The notes under the pieces: model-generated | Database searches by the model: none | Told to the model about the DNA's origin: nothing | What the model saw: only the letters and a program-made list of their open reading frames with translations | Position numbers and translations under genes: made by a program | In this document: piece by piece, positions 16,162 to 25,337 of the stretch | Layout: every line of letters begins with the position of its first letter | Position numbering within the stretch: the first letter of the stretch is position 1 | Source: Roseovarius aestuariivivens | GTDB taxonomy: Bacteria > Pseudomonadota > Alphaproteobacteria > Rhodobacterales > Rhodobacteraceae | Reading direction: 5' to 3' | DNA: 64,000 nucleotides | Assembly: GCF_004761875.1 (NCBI RefSeq) | Contig: NZ_SJEY01000009.1 | Location: 62,001-126,000, forward strand

Positions 16162-16964
16162 TGGATCTGACGCCAGGATCAGCTACCACGCTGCGAAGGG
16201 TTTGGCCGATACTTCGGGAGGAAACGCATGAAATGGCGGAAAAAGAGCCCTTTCTCGCGCCGATGCTGAATAGCATACTCCTGTCGTCGCCATCCCTGTC
16301 GCATGCGCTGGCACAGCGACTTTCTTTGGCTCTTGCCAGCGCTGAAGTCAGCAAAGGCGCGTGCCAAAGCCTGCTGTCTGAGGTTCTCGACCGGAATCCG
16401 TCTATCGTCAAAGCCGCAGCGCAGGATCTCATCGCCGTTCGCACAAAGGATCCCGCATGCAGAACGCATATCCACGCCTTCCTGCACTACAAGGCTTTCC
16501 ACGCCGTGCAGACGCACCGCATCGCCAACGCGTTGTGGACAGCCGGACGACAAGAGCTGGCCGCGTGGTTGTCGAACCGCGTGTCGGTGGCCCTCGGCCC
16601 GGATATTCATCCCGCCGCCAGTCTCGGAGCCGGAATTATCCTGGACCACGGATCTGGCATCGTGATTGGTGAAACCGCTGTTGTGGAAGATGACGTCACG
16701 CTTCTTCAGAACGTGACATTGGGCGGCACCGGGAAGGTCGTTGGCGACCGTCATCCAAAGGTTCGAAAAGGCGCCATGATCGGCGCTGGGGCCAGCATCA
16801 TCGGAAATGTCGAAATCGGCGCCTTCAGCAAGGTCGGAGCCGGCAGCGTCGTGTTGAAAGATGTGCCACCTGCTTGCACAGTTGCAGGTGTCCCGGCGCA
16901 GATCGTGCGTCTGCACAGGACAGCGGATTATCGAGGAAACGACCCTGAACCGATCTTTTGTTGA
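16161..16964 (+). CDS. cysE: Serine O-acetyltransferase
   Basis: Transfers acetyl from acetyl-CoA to serine, giving O-acetylserine, the precursor of cysteine. The 267-residue protein has the N-terminal helical domain (about 10-140, with FLHYKAFHAVQTHRIANALW) and the left-handed beta-helix hexapeptide domain. The latter holds the catalytic LDHGSGIVIGETAVV and TLGGTGKVVGDRHPKVRKG segments. ATG at 16161 overlaps the exporter stop; a TTG three bases earlier is possible. It may be a second cysE copy dedicated to this operon, which the window alone cannot show. Confidence 0.93.
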   Translation: MDLTPGSATTLRRVWPILREETHEMAEKEPFLAPMLNSILLSSPSLSHALAQRLSLALASAEVSKGACQSLLSEVLDRNPSIVKAAAQDLIAVRTKDPACRTHIHAFLHYKAFHAVQTHRIANALWTAGRQELAAWLSNRVSVALGPDIHPAASLGAGIILDHGSGIVIGETAVVEDDVTLLQNVTLGGTGKVVGDRHPKVRKGAMIGAGASIIGNVEIGAFSKVGAGSVVLKDVPPACTVAGVPAQIVRLHRTADYRGNDPEPIFC

Positions 16965-17069
16965 AAGCCAACCGGTCCCGATGTGCTCTTACCTATGCGG
17001 GCATCATTTGTATTTGGTCTAGGGACTACGATCCGAAACTGCAGCGCCAATATCAGGCCGGAGACACAG

Positions 17070-17552
17070 ATGGACATCGAAGTTCGACAATTTCAACCGG
17101 ATGACGCAGATTCGTTTCGCATGCTGCACCGTGCCTGTCTTGCGCATTATCGCATTGCTCCTGCGACGAGGGCGCAGGAAGACCGTGTCTTGGCCTGCCT
17201 GATCGCCGAAAGGCACATCGCATGTCACCTGGCCTTTGCCGACAGGGATCCAGTCGGTTTTGCCACGTGGGGACTGAGCTTTCCCGCTGGGCCCGGTGTG
17301 TCATTGGTCATGAAAGAATTGTTTGTGTCTTCACAAGCCCGGAGATGGGGTGTCGGTCGAGCCTTGCTTTCAGCCTTGGTCGATGTGGCGCGGGATGAAG
17401 GGTGCGAACGTCTGGACTGGGCAACCGATGGAAACAACGCCGGTGCACGGCTCTTTTACGAGTCAATTGGCGCACCAAGGCACTTCAAGGAAAATTACAG
17501 AGTGCCGCGCGAGGCGTTTGACGCGTTCCAAGCCGATTTAGGTTCAGGATGA
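17070..17552 (+). CDS. GNAT-family N-acetyltransferase
   Basis: A 160-residue GNAT-fold protein with the acetyl-CoA pyrophosphate-binding motif SSQARRWGVGRALLSALVD (Q/RxxGxG/A) and the C-terminal DGNNAGARLFYESIGA segment typical of this family. The start at 17070 (MDIEVRQF) fits the fold; the frame extends to 16983 without support. About 105 bases separate it from cysE on the same strand. Substrate unknown. Followed by a ~257-base convergent gap with no gene visible. Confidence 0.82.
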   Translation: MDIEVRQFQPDDADSFRMLHRACLAHYRIAPATRAQEDRVLACLIAERHIACHLAFADRDPVGFATWGLSFPAGPGVSLVMKELFVSSQARRWGVGRALLSALVDVARDEGCERLDWATDGNNAGARLFYESIGAPRHFKENYRVPREAFDAFQADLGSG

Positions 17553-17809
17553 ACTTGGCTCGCCTTATAAGCGAGATGGGCCGCACCGGTCGCCTTCAAC
17601 GCCTTTCTGAAGATCCGAGGGTGCGTCGGGCCGCGGGAAACGCGACGGCAATTCCGTCCCGCGCAATCGACAACGTTAGAGCAGATGACCCGGGATGATG
17701 CCAATTTTCATCGTTGCAGGTGAGCCGGGCCGAAACGAAATGGGGACAGCAGGAGCGCCATGTTTCGGTGCAGGCCAGCGCGCATCGTCTGACCGCGGCC
17801 CGCAAAGAC

Positions 17810-19315
17810 CTATGGCAATGCGAATTCGAACCTGCCCGGATCGTTGGCACAGCTACTCTTCGGCGCTGTGCCCGGGTTGGCGAAGAATTGCTGCATGATC
17901 GAGTGTGCGCAGGCGTCGATGGCACCTTGGACGTGATCGCCATACTTGAACGTCACGGAAAACGCGTTCGACAGCGCTTCGGCAATGGGTTGCGCTGTGA
18001 AATCGGGCGTAACCGGATCGAAGCCGCCATTCAGGATCAGGACGGGCACATCGCTGATGACTGGCGCATCCTTTTCGGCAGGTAGCATCGGCAGGTTCAT
18101 GTGGCTGCACATTTCGACATATTCACCTGCATCGAGATTGACATAATCAGTGACCAGTTCGAAACGCAGGGAATCCAGGCTGAACGCCTCGTCCAACGAC
18201 GAAGTTGGGTCCTCGGCGCAGACAACCGCGAAATGCATCATATACGCGAGACTGGTTTCCGTCTGCGCCGGCAACGGCGCCACGAAAAAGCCGGGCGCTG
18301 TGTCATTCGGCGTGTCGTTCCGCATAGAGTTCACGATCTGCGGGATGAAACGAAGCTGTGTGACATCGTAAAGCGCATCGTAGAGAGCCAGTGAAAACTG
18401 CTCGGCATCGACTTCAAAGTCGACGCCCTCAACCGAAAACCGATAGGGCTCCGCCTGCAGTCTTTCATACATCTCGTTTATGGCGTCCTCGAGATCCGGG
18501 TATGCCGAACTGCAGGCGTCGTCCGCAGCACAAAGGTCGACGACATAGCCAAGCGCACGCTCATATCTCTCGTCAAGCTCGGTCTCCCAGCTGGGATATG
18601 TCGTGGTGAGAGCACCATCCAGGACCACGGCAGCAAGCGTTTCGGGATATTCGCGTAACAGGTGCTGGCCAAGTAGCGTGCCGTAGGATTCCCCGTAATA
18701 GAAAATCTTATCATAGCCGAAGAGCGCGCGGATGCTGTCGATATCGGCTGCATTCTCGAGGCTGTTGAACGCCGCAAAATCCACGCCGGCCGAGACGAAA
18801 TCGTCGTAGCACGACTTGAAACGGTCAAGCTTGTCCTGTTCGAGCTCGCGCCAGCCAGGATAGTCCCCAGCAAGGTACTTGTCGGCGATATCGTTGACGG
18901 CGAAGCAGGCCAGAAAGGGATCGGAAAAGGCCGTTCCTCTTTGCGAAAAGAAGATCAGATCATGGTTTGCAAGCAGCTGTGCATAATACCCGTCCTGGTC
19001 TGACAGCGCACCAATCTCGAGAAGCGTAAAAGCAGATCCGCCCGGACCGCCAGAGCCGAAAACGATCGGCTCTCTTGGCTGATCTGATGTTGAGCGTAAC
19101 CGGATGACACCCAAGGTCAGCGTTTTGTTCGAGCGCAGGTCAGGGAACTCCGGAACAACGACGCGCCCGCAATCGAAAGCAACATCCTCCGGCATTTCAA
19201 GAAAACACTCTTCGAGAGGTTCGTAACGTGGGACGTCTGTCTCCTGCGAATACACGGGCAGAGCGAAGCCGAACGCCAAAACCAGCCCCGCAAAACCGAC
19301 AATCGAGCGTTTCAT
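17810..19315 (-). CDS. Secreted alpha/beta hydrolase, tripeptidyl-aminopeptidase-like
   Basis: A 501-residue exported serine hydrolase. A signal peptide ends near residue 23 (LVLAFGFALPVYSQ). Catalytic elements of the proline-iminopeptidase/TAP-like family are visible: oxyanion segment FGSGGPGGSA (about 86-95), nucleophile Ser210 in YYGESYGTLL, Asp433 in LNGGFDPVTP and His461 in YGDHVQGA. A lid domain lies between. ATG at 19315 starts the signal peptide; an AAAGG element lies upstream. It follows a longer paralogue by ~20 bases, so the pair forms an operon of secreted peptidases. The exact substrate is unknown. Confidence 0.85.
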   Translation of the reverse strand: MKRSIVGFAGLVLAFGFALPVYSQETDVPRYEPLEECFLEMPEDVAFDCGRVVVPEFPDLRSNKTLTLGVIRLRSTSDQPREPIVFGSGGPGGSAFTLLEIGALSDQDGYYAQLLANHDLIFFSQRGTAFSDPFLACFAVNDIADKYLAGDYPGWRELEQDKLDRFKSCYDDFVSAGVDFAAFNSLENAADIDSIRALFGYDKIFYYGESYGTLLGQHLLREYPETLAAVVLDGALTTTYPSWETELDERYERALGYVVDLCAADDACSSAYPDLEDAINEMYERLQAEPYRFSVEGVDFEVDAEQFSLALYDALYDVTQLRFIPQIVNSMRNDTPNDTAPGFFVAPLPAQTETSLAYMMHFAVVCAEDPTSSLDEAFSLDSLRFELVTDYVNLDAGEYVEMCSHMNLPMLPAEKDAPVISDVPVLILNGGFDPVTPDFTAQPIAEALSNAFSVTFKYGDHVQGAIDACAHSIMQQFFANPGTAPKSSCANDPGRFEFALP

Positions 19316-19335
19316 GACATTGACCTTTCTTTGAT

Positions 19336-21348
19336 TTATTGCGGCAGTGGCGCGTCGGGCTGCACGAACCGGACCTTCGCGTCGTCGATACATGAGGTGT
19401 TCAAAGGTGTTTGAGGCGCTAACACGAATGACTGGACAAGGGCCTTTCCGCAGGCATTGAAGATCCCGGACACATGCCCGGACATCGTGATCGTCACGAC
19501 CGTGGCATTGCTCAGCGTCTCTGCTGCGCGCAGCCCCCATTCCGGCGGCGTCGCGGTATCCAGCGCGCCGTTGACGATAAGCGTCGGAATGTCACTCACC
19601 ACGCCTTGCGGTGCAGGCGCATAGTCGTCGGCGGCCAAGCCGAGCTGTTCGCAGCTGATCTGGTAGCTGGGCACCCATTTCACCGTTTCGCCGATAAGCT
19701 GCGGCACCTCGTAACTGGTATAGGCTTCAAAGGCCACGTCGTTGAAGAAGCTGTAGGAAATGTCGTTGCAACGGATGATGCGGTGCGTGATCGAGTCGAC
19801 CATGGTACGTCCGCGCAGGAATGTGTCGCGGGTCAGATCGCGGAACACGACCGCAAGCTCGTCGTCTGAAAGAAGGTCAATAATCGCGAGCATTTCGGAC
19901 TGCAGTGACGGAATAATGACGGATTGCTGAATAAAGTTCTTCAGGCCCTCTCGTGTCCGCTGGTCGCGGTGGATGAGAAGCGGTTCGAGCTTGGTCATCG
20001 TGAGGTTGGCAATGGAGCCGCCCGCCGTGTCGAGATAGGTTTCGAGGAGTGCTTCGAACAGCTCCGTTCGATTGGTTGCTTTCAAAAGGGCCTCCCGCAC
20101 GATCGCGGCGCCACCAAGGATCAAGGAAACCTCTTCCTCTATCGCGTCGAACTTGTCCGAGATGCTTTCAAGTCGCGCGTTCGCCTGGGCGATAGCGCCC
20201 TCTTGCGCTGGCAGCGCGGCTTGCACTTGCGCATCAGGCAAGATCACCTCTGCCCGGGACGCCGCCCGGGCGAGATCGAACACAGCGAATTCACCTTTTT
20301 CCAGTTCGGCGATCAGCCGTGGCAGAAACGGGATCAGGTTCTTCTGCAACGAGATCGAGGATAAAAGCAGGCCGGCCAAATCATCAGCCGAGACTTCCAT
20401 CCCATCGTCGCGAACCAGCGGTTCCGCCTCGAGACGAGCCAAAAGGTCTACAGCACGCTGACGGATCTCCGGATAGCTCGCCGCGCAGTCCGTATCAGCC
20501 TCGCAATCGGCAAAGACCCGCAGAACGACATAGGCGTTCAGAAATCCCATCTCGTAGAATTCGGTATTGCGTGGAGCGACACCGTCGATCACCGCCACAC
20601 GCAGAGGCGGCAACCCGTTCTCGCCGGTCGTTTCATAGTGGTCCATGATCGCAAGAGCAACCGAGCTTCCGTAAGAGCCGCCGAACAGGTTGTAGGCCGT
20701 GTAATCTAGATGTTGCATCAGCGCGATCGTGTCGCGGACCGTGCTTTGCGTATGGTATTGCGTGATATCGATCCCTTGCGCCTGCAGGTAGGGAACGCAA
20801 CTTCGGTAATCCACGACCTCGGCAGTATCCGCCATAATGTTATAGACTGTCTGCGGGTCGGAGCCGGGACCGATATCCATCGCCTCGAACCTTTGATTGA
20901 CCGCATCAAGATCGTCCTCGTAAGTCTCCGGCTGTGAAATTCTGACGTTGATCGGACAAAGCAACTCGTTGCTGTGTGCGGTGCCGCGCTGGTCGAAAAC
21001 GATAATGTCGCGGTTCTGACGCAAGCCCTGCATGCCGCCGGCGATTTGGACGAGCGAATTTAGAGCCGATCCACCAGGACCGCCCTGAAAATAAACGACC
21101 GGGTCCTCGAAGGGCGCGAGGTTCCTGCTTTTTAGGACAACGTACGAGATCGAGATCTTACGACCGTCCGGCGCATTCCAGTTCTCCGGAACGTCTATGC
21201 GGCCGCAGGAAAACGTTTCCCCAAGAACCTCTCCATCGTGAACAGGGATGGCACAGTCCGGATCAGATGTCTGTGCCGAAGCTGCGACGGTAAAAAGAAA
21301 CAGGATGGAAAACAGAACCGGAAGACGTCTGGAATAGAACTTGTTCAT
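19336..21348 (-). CDS. Secreted alpha/beta hydrolase with a long lid insertion
   Basis: A 670-residue exported paralogue of the hydrolase downstream. A signal peptide ends near residue 25 (FTVAASAQ). YFQGGPGGSA forms the oxyanion segment, Ser225 lies in LFGGSYGSSV, and the acid and base are in VNGALDTATPPEW and TMSGHVSG near the C terminus. It is about 170 residues longer than its neighbour, the extra mass being a helical lid between roughly residues 300 and 520 rich in Leu, Ala and Glu. Proline-iminopeptidase/TAP-like family. A role in scavenging peptides in the periplasm or outside is inference. Confidence 0.83.
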   Translation of the reverse strand: MNKFYSRRLPVLFSILFLFTVAASAQTSDPDCAIPVHDGEVLGETFSCGRIDVPENWNAPDGRKISISYVVLKSRNLAPFEDPVVYFQGGPGGSALNSLVQIAGGMQGLRQNRDIIVFDQRGTAHSNELLCPINVRISQPETYEDDLDAVNQRFEAMDIGPGSDPQTVYNIMADTAEVVDYRSCVPYLQAQGIDITQYHTQSTVRDTIALMQHLDYTAYNLFGGSYGSSVALAIMDHYETTGENGLPPLRVAVIDGVAPRNTEFYEMGFLNAYVVLRVFADCEADTDCAASYPEIRQRAVDLLARLEAEPLVRDDGMEVSADDLAGLLLSSISLQKNLIPFLPRLIAELEKGEFAVFDLARAASRAEVILPDAQVQAALPAQEGAIAQANARLESISDKFDAIEEEVSLILGGAAIVREALLKATNRTELFEALLETYLDTAGGSIANLTMTKLEPLLIHRDQRTREGLKNFIQQSVIIPSLQSEMLAIIDLLSDDELAVVFRDLTRDTFLRGRTMVDSITHRIIRCNDISYSFFNDVAFEAYTSYEVPQLIGETVKWVPSYQISCEQLGLAADDYAPAPQGVVSDIPTLIVNGALDTATPPEWGLRAAETLSNATVVTITMSGHVSGIFNACGKALVQSFVLAPQTPLNTSCIDDAKVRFVQPDAPLPQ

Positions 21349-21583
21349 ATTCGGCTGGCCTCCAAAGTGTTTGGTGCATTTTGCGGTGCCGGCTTTCGAT
21401 CAGCAGGTTCGGGAGGATCACGACGAGAAGGATCGTACTCGTCGCGATAGATTGGAAAATACCGGGCAAGGTAACCGCCGGATCGGCGGCAGGATTAAGG
21501 CCAAGACCTTGCGACAAGGGAGAACTGCCCGTCACCGGATCTTTCTCCTGACCGAAACGCTCGCACGATCCGGTCAGAAGCAA
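21263..21583 (-). CDS. Doubtful small ORF with lipobox-like and membrane segments
   Basis: An open frame of up to 106 residues from a TTG at 21583. Its beginning reads like the end of a lipoprotein signal (LLLTGSC), and residues ~45-62 are strongly hydrophobic (SIATSTILLVVILPNLLIE). It overlaps the start of the downstream hydrolase by ~85 bases, lacks an ATG or clear ribosome site, and a plausible ATG at 21630 is in a different frame. It may be a real small membrane protein, a decayed lipoprotein gene or chance. Confidence 0.25.
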   Translation of the reverse strand: MLLTGSCERFGQEKDPVTGSSPLSQGLGLNPAADPAVTLPGIFQSIATSTILLVVILPNLLIESRHRKMHQTLWRPAEYEQVLFQTSSGSVFHPVSFYRRSFGTDI

Positions 21584-21651
21584 TGCCAGGACATGAGAGA
21601 ACAGATGCTTCTTTCCCGGCGATCCCCATGCGCGTGTGCGTCAGCCGGGTG

Positions 21652-21960
21652 TCAGTTGGCGAACTCGCTGAACACGGTGACGCTGCCATTTGGTTCCAGA
21701 CGGCAGCTTAGACGCTGGCCACCCGCGTCAAGCACGAGCAGCGGTCCGCCACCTGTGCGGATACGGTCAGCGATATTGATGTCCCGCGCCGGGTAGTTCG
21801 CGTAACGAGCCGCCTGATCGATACACGGCGCAGTCATCGCATTAAACTGCTCCTCTGTTCCACTAAGACCATCGGCAGGTGCGGTGCCGCTGGTCTCGAC
21901 ACACCCTGCCACAGCGCCAAGAGCCACCGCTCCTATCACCATTTTTATTACACTTTTCAT
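21652..21960 (-). CDS. Small lipoprotein with a two-cysteine domain
   Basis: A 102-residue predicted lipoprotein: MKSVIKMVIGAVALGAVAGC gives a signal peptide with lipobox AVAGC, lipidated Cys20. The mature part contains PCIDQAARYANYPA...LLVLDAGGQRLSCRL...GSVTVFS, with Cys46 and Cys86 probably disulfide-bonded. The same pattern (CID...V-L-D-A-G-C...GS) occurs in the middle of the lipoprotein at 60604-61392. I know no name for this domain. The start is set by the signal peptide; the frame extends to 22014. Confidence 0.75.
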   Translation of the reverse strand: MKSVIKMVIGAVALGAVAGCVETSGTAPADGLSGTEEQFNAMTAPCIDQAARYANYPARDINIADRIRTGGGPLLVLDAGGQRLSCRLEPNGSVTVFSEFAN

Positions 21961-22570
21961 ACAGTCCCACTCCTTTTTTCTTGGGTTTGCTGATTGGAAA
22001 TCTTGTTTTTTCAACGCTCAGGTCAGGCTGCGTGCCGTCGGTCTTTCAACGCGAACCCGAAGAACGCCGTCTTGAGGCGACAAGGCGGGACCGTTCGCGC
22101 CGGCAACCAAAAGGCCTCCGAGATGTCGTCTCGTTCAGGTCATGGCAAGTGTCCTTTTTCAGGAAAGCGTGTGATTGGCCGGGGCGGGATACCGGCCCGG
22201 TGGTGGACCGAACGTGCGCGCGTCGTGGCGCATAACTTGTCGAGGCGTCGCATGGTCTGGCCGCAGTCGAGCAATTTTACGAGCATGCATCAATACGCTT
22301 GTCAGCTTCGCGTTCAGCAATCGCCGGCAGTTGTCACCACGCCTGGGAATTAGCCTTGTCGCGATCCATGATCTTCCCTGAGCGCGCGCGATAAGCATGC
22401 CAAATTCCATTGTAGCTTTTATGCAAACCGAAATGCAGTTGAACTCAAAGACCGAAAATGCCCGCACGACGCGGTTTACACATCGTGCCAACACTTTACC
22501 GTCAGGCCTTTGCTTGAAAAGGGCGAAAATATGCGTTTTCCAGTTTAGGCGCTACACCACAAAGGCCAGC
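21961..22570. other. Gene-free stretch of about 610 bases
   Basis: Lies between the small lipoprotein gene and the 3' end of the XRE regulator, both on the minus strand. It is more AT-rich than the coding parts. I find no convincing ORF with ribosome site, no RNA gene and no repeat; open frames here lack codon bias. It probably holds the lipoprotein promoter. Confidence 0.5.
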
Positions 22571-23212
22571 TCAAGATTGGTACGAGCGTCCAGCGACCGA
22601 ACCCTTGGAAAGCGCCCGGATCGCGTGATCCGCATGGGGGCCACGATACAGGGTTTCGACCTTGTCCGGATCAATCGTCGGCACCGCTTCAATCAAGGCA
22701 ATCGAGGAACCATCGATCGCAGGCAGATCAAAGAAGAACGTGATGTAACAAAGCATCCCGGCCAAACCGGCTTCGTCGAAAATCGGCTCATAGACCGTTG
22801 CATGACCTCGTCCGCCGGAATTCGTCACGAAGCGAAAAAAGATGCATTCGCCGTGCAAAAGTCCTGATTCCTCGACTTTATCAAAAAAGAATGAGTTTCT
22901 TTGACGCTGTACGATCCAGTCCAGGCTCATTCCCATCATGGCCCTGGGGTTCATACCACGGTCTCTGTAGTACCGCTTGCCTGAGTCGGAAATTGCGACC
23001 AGTCGCAGCTTGCTATCGAGAAGAACGGACGGAAGAAAATCATTATGCACGAACGCGCGCGCCCTCAGCATCGCGCGCGTGTTGTCGTCAAGATTTAATA
23101 ACTTCTGAAGTTCAGCCTGTTTCGCCGGACGTGGCTGCTCGACCGACCGCTCCCATCGGCTCACCGTACCCTGGTCCACGCGCAGTCGCTCAGCGAGTTG
23201 ACGTTGTGTCAT
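22571..23212 (-). CDS. XRE-family transcriptional regulator (start probably further upstream)
   Basis: DNA-binding regulator of 213 residues from the ATG, with an XRE helix-turn-helix at its very N terminus (MTQRQLAERLRVDQGTVSRWERS) and a C-terminal PAS-like sensory part (about 55-190, containing LLDSKLRLVAISDSGKRYYR). From this ATG the first HTH helix is missing. Fourteen more in-frame codons upstream read IDGAAIRGLRKRLG, exactly the missing helix, beginning at an ATC (23254-23252) with GAGG six bases before it and a TAA stop inside that spacer. Translation may therefore start at ATC. The target is unknown. Confidence 0.75.
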   Translation of the reverse strand: MTQRQLAERLRVDQGTVSRWERSVEQPRPAKQAELQKLLNLDDNTRAMLRARAFVHNDFLPSVLLDSKLRLVAISDSGKRYYRDRGMNPRAMMGMSLDWIVQRQRNSFFFDKVEESGLLHGECIFFRFVTNSGGRGHATVYEPIFDEAGLAGMLCYITFFFDLPAIDGSSIALIEAVPTIDPDKVETLYRGPHADHAIRALSKGSVAGRSYQS

Positions 23213-23434
23213 GCCGAGCCGCTTACGAAGTCCCCTGATTGCTGCGCCGTCGATTGCTTACCTCTTTCGCTGCCCTGTGTGTTGCGGCCCCGTTGGCGCC
23301 GAATGCGGGCACTCTAGCGCGATTATGCAGCATGCCACATCTTTCCTATCGACAACGGGTCGAGGCCGAAAACGAACTGAACACGAATTCGAAGTTTCGG
23401 CAGTGGCGGCACGGCCCTTGGAAAAGCGGCCTTT

Positions 23435-24727
23435 CTAGGCGGCTGCGATCGCGTCACGGTACATCGACACGACCGGATCATCTGCCAGATCGACATCGCC
23501 GAGCCCCAAGACCTCTCCCGCGGCAACGTCGCGCGTCAGCCTTATCCCGTGTGCCAGACCAATGGGGAGTGCCGCGCCCGCTTGGGCAATCGGCAGCGCC
23601 TTGCCCCAAACCGTATACCCGCCTTCGCCGTCAAGCATTTCACCCACTTTCAAATCCCGCTTCGCGACAGAGGCGACCGTGCCGCGCATCTCCCGCGCCT
23701 GGCCTGTTGGCTCGCCTCGCAACGCGGCGCTAAGGACCGAGATAGAGAGCTCGAGACCGATCAGGTGAAAGGGCTTGTACATCGCGGCGAACCGGCCGGT
23801 ATCGTCGGTAGGCAGGCCATATTGCCTGAAACACGCCGCCGCGTAGTCGTTCGGGGCCTCAAGCACCACGTAGACCCCCCATCGCAGGTCCCGAAACACC
23901 GGGCGCCCGTCGCGTTCAAGTGAAGAAACAGTCTCGACCATCCCGCGCCCTTCCATCAGCCCGCCAAGCTCACGCGGGCGCAGCACGTGTGCGAGGTGAT
24001 CGACCCCGCAAGGCGGAAAGCCAAGACCCTCGGACGGCACATCCAAGCCGCACGCATTGGCGATAGCGGCCATCTCGATCGCGCTTTTGGTGCCGTCGAG
24101 AAACGAGTTGAACATCTGCGGATTCATGCCCGCGGCTTTCGCTTCCTCGGGGGTCAGGCCGTAGTGGCTCCAGACATCATCCGGTGTTACCGCATGGAAG
24201 GCTGGAAGATACTTGGTGCCCTTTCCTGCGGCCGTGACATGGAACCCCGTGGCCCGCGCCCAGTCGACCATCTCGGAGACCAACGCGGGCTGGTCACCAT
24301 AGGCCATGGAGTAGACGACCCCGGCCGCCTCGGCCTCTTTCGCCAGTGTGGGTCCAACCAGCACGTCGGCCTCCACGTTGACCATCACGACATGCTTGCC
24401 TGATGCGATCGCCGCTTGCGCATGGGCGATGCCGGCGCGGGGATTGCCGGTGGCTTCGATCACGACGTCGACGTCGTCGCGCGCTGCAAGCGTCTTGCCG
24501 CTTTCCACAAGAGCAGTCCTGCCAATGCGGTCTTCATCCCAGCCGACCTCGCGGCAGGCGCCGCGCGCCCTGTCAGGATCAAGATCGGCAATGGCGGAGA
24601 CCGTGAGTCCGGCAATCGCGGGCACCTGAGAAAGGAACATCGAGCCGAACTTGCCTGCACCGATCAAACCGGCGCGTACGGGCTTTCCCCGCGTTTCGGC
24701 TTCTGCCGCGAGATGCGCGAGATTCAT
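23435..24727 (-). CDS. Homoserine-dehydrogenase-like oxidoreductase with C-terminal SAF domain
   Basis: A 430-residue NAD(P)-dependent dehydrogenase of the COG4091 type (predicted homoserine dehydrogenase fused to SAF). The Rossmann motif GLIGAGKFGSMFLSQ is near residue 20, VIEATGNPRAGIAHAQAAI and HVVMVNVEADVLVGP follow, and the SAF domain occupies about 340-425 (VAKRDLKVGEMLDGEGGYTVWGK). The true substrate of this subfamily is not homoserine in most described cases and I cannot name it. GGGAGG sits 5 bases before the ATG. The ~224 bases between it and the copper genes hold nothing I recognise. Confidence 0.82.
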   Translation of the reverse strand: MNLAHLAAEAETRGKPVRAGLIGAGKFGSMFLSQVPAIAGLTVSAIADLDPDRARGACREVGWDEDRIGRTALVESGKTLAARDDVDVVIEATGNPRAGIAHAQAAIASGKHVVMVNVEADVLVGPTLAKEAEAAGVVYSMAYGDQPALVSEMVDWARATGFHVTAAGKGTKYLPAFHAVTPDDVWSHYGLTPEEAKAAGMNPQMFNSFLDGTKSAIEMAAIANACGLDVPSEGLGFPPCGVDHLAHVLRPRELGGLMEGRGMVETVSSLERDGRPVFRDLRWGVYVVLEAPNDYAAACFRQYGLPTDDTGRFAAMYKPFHLIGLELSISVLSAALRGEPTGQAREMRGTVASVAKRDLKVGEMLDGEGGYTVWGKALPIAQAGAALPIGLAHGIRLTRDVAAGEVLGLGDVDLADDPVVSMYRDAIAAA

Positions 24728-24951
24728 CCTAACCTCCCAATTTGACGACGTCGGTCTGCCAGTTGTCGGTCACCCGGTTTCAGATGGCCGCAAAAGCCGA
24801 CCCGCCGACATCCCCGAAGTCCCGCGCGAGCCTTGGGCCGCGCAACAGTGTTGCTGACCCATAAACCTGCCAGAAAGACGACGCCAGTCTCTTCAGTCGA
24901 ACGATCCGATGCCGGAGCGAGGAATGGACCGAGGCTGAGAGCCGTCCGCCT

Positions 24952-25302
24952 TTATTGCTCGATCGGCGTTAGGGCGCGAATTGCGAACATGCCGTCTTCG
25001 CCTTTCTCCAGCATCATCATGGCCGGTTCTCCCGCTTCGACGTCGCCGACCATCGCGTTCTCAAGAAGGTTCAGATCCATGGTCATGGCCGGCCAGCCGA
25101 TTTCGGGAATTGGACCGTGAGACACATTCACACTGCCATCAGCCATGCTGTTGATTGTGACTTCGGTGTGAATACCGCCCTCCATCGTGCCATGATCCAT
25201 CTGGCCGTGGTCCATTGTACCATGTCCGGATTGTTGGTCGCTGGCGAGGGATGCGGTCGCCATGAGACCGATAGCAAGTGCGGATGTAAGTGTTTTGCGC
25301 AT
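24952..25302 (-). CDS. cusF: CusF-like periplasmic copper-binding protein
   Basis: A 116-residue periplasmic copper chaperone. A signal peptide (LTSALAIGLMATASLAS) is followed by a His/Met-rich linker (SGHGTMDHGQMDHGTMEGG) and a CusF-type beta-barrel (about 45-116). The copper site pattern is GWPAMTMDL, i.e. the Trp and Met-x-Met ligands. In CusF the protein hands Cu(I)/Ag(I) to CusBA. ATG at 25302 has GGAGG at 5 bases; the upstream ATG at 25314 does not. Downstream of cusA in the same operon (gap ~35 bases). Confidence 0.9.
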   Translation of the reverse strand: MRKTLTSALAIGLMATASLASDQQSGHGTMDHGQMDHGTMEGGIHTEVTINSMADGSVNVSHGPIPEIGWPAMTMDLNLLENAMVGDVEAGEPAMMMLEKGEDGMFAIRALTPIEQ

Positions 25303-25337
25303 GTGATCCTCCATGTGAAAAGCGCGGATGCTTCGGG

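Noticed and set aside
16179..16916. Minus-strand frame opposite cysE
   Set aside because: Fully antisense to a well-conserved cysE; no independent support.
17559..17575. CTCGC...GCGAG hairpin after the GNAT gene
   Set aside because: Only five base pairs and no T-run; too weak to call a terminator.
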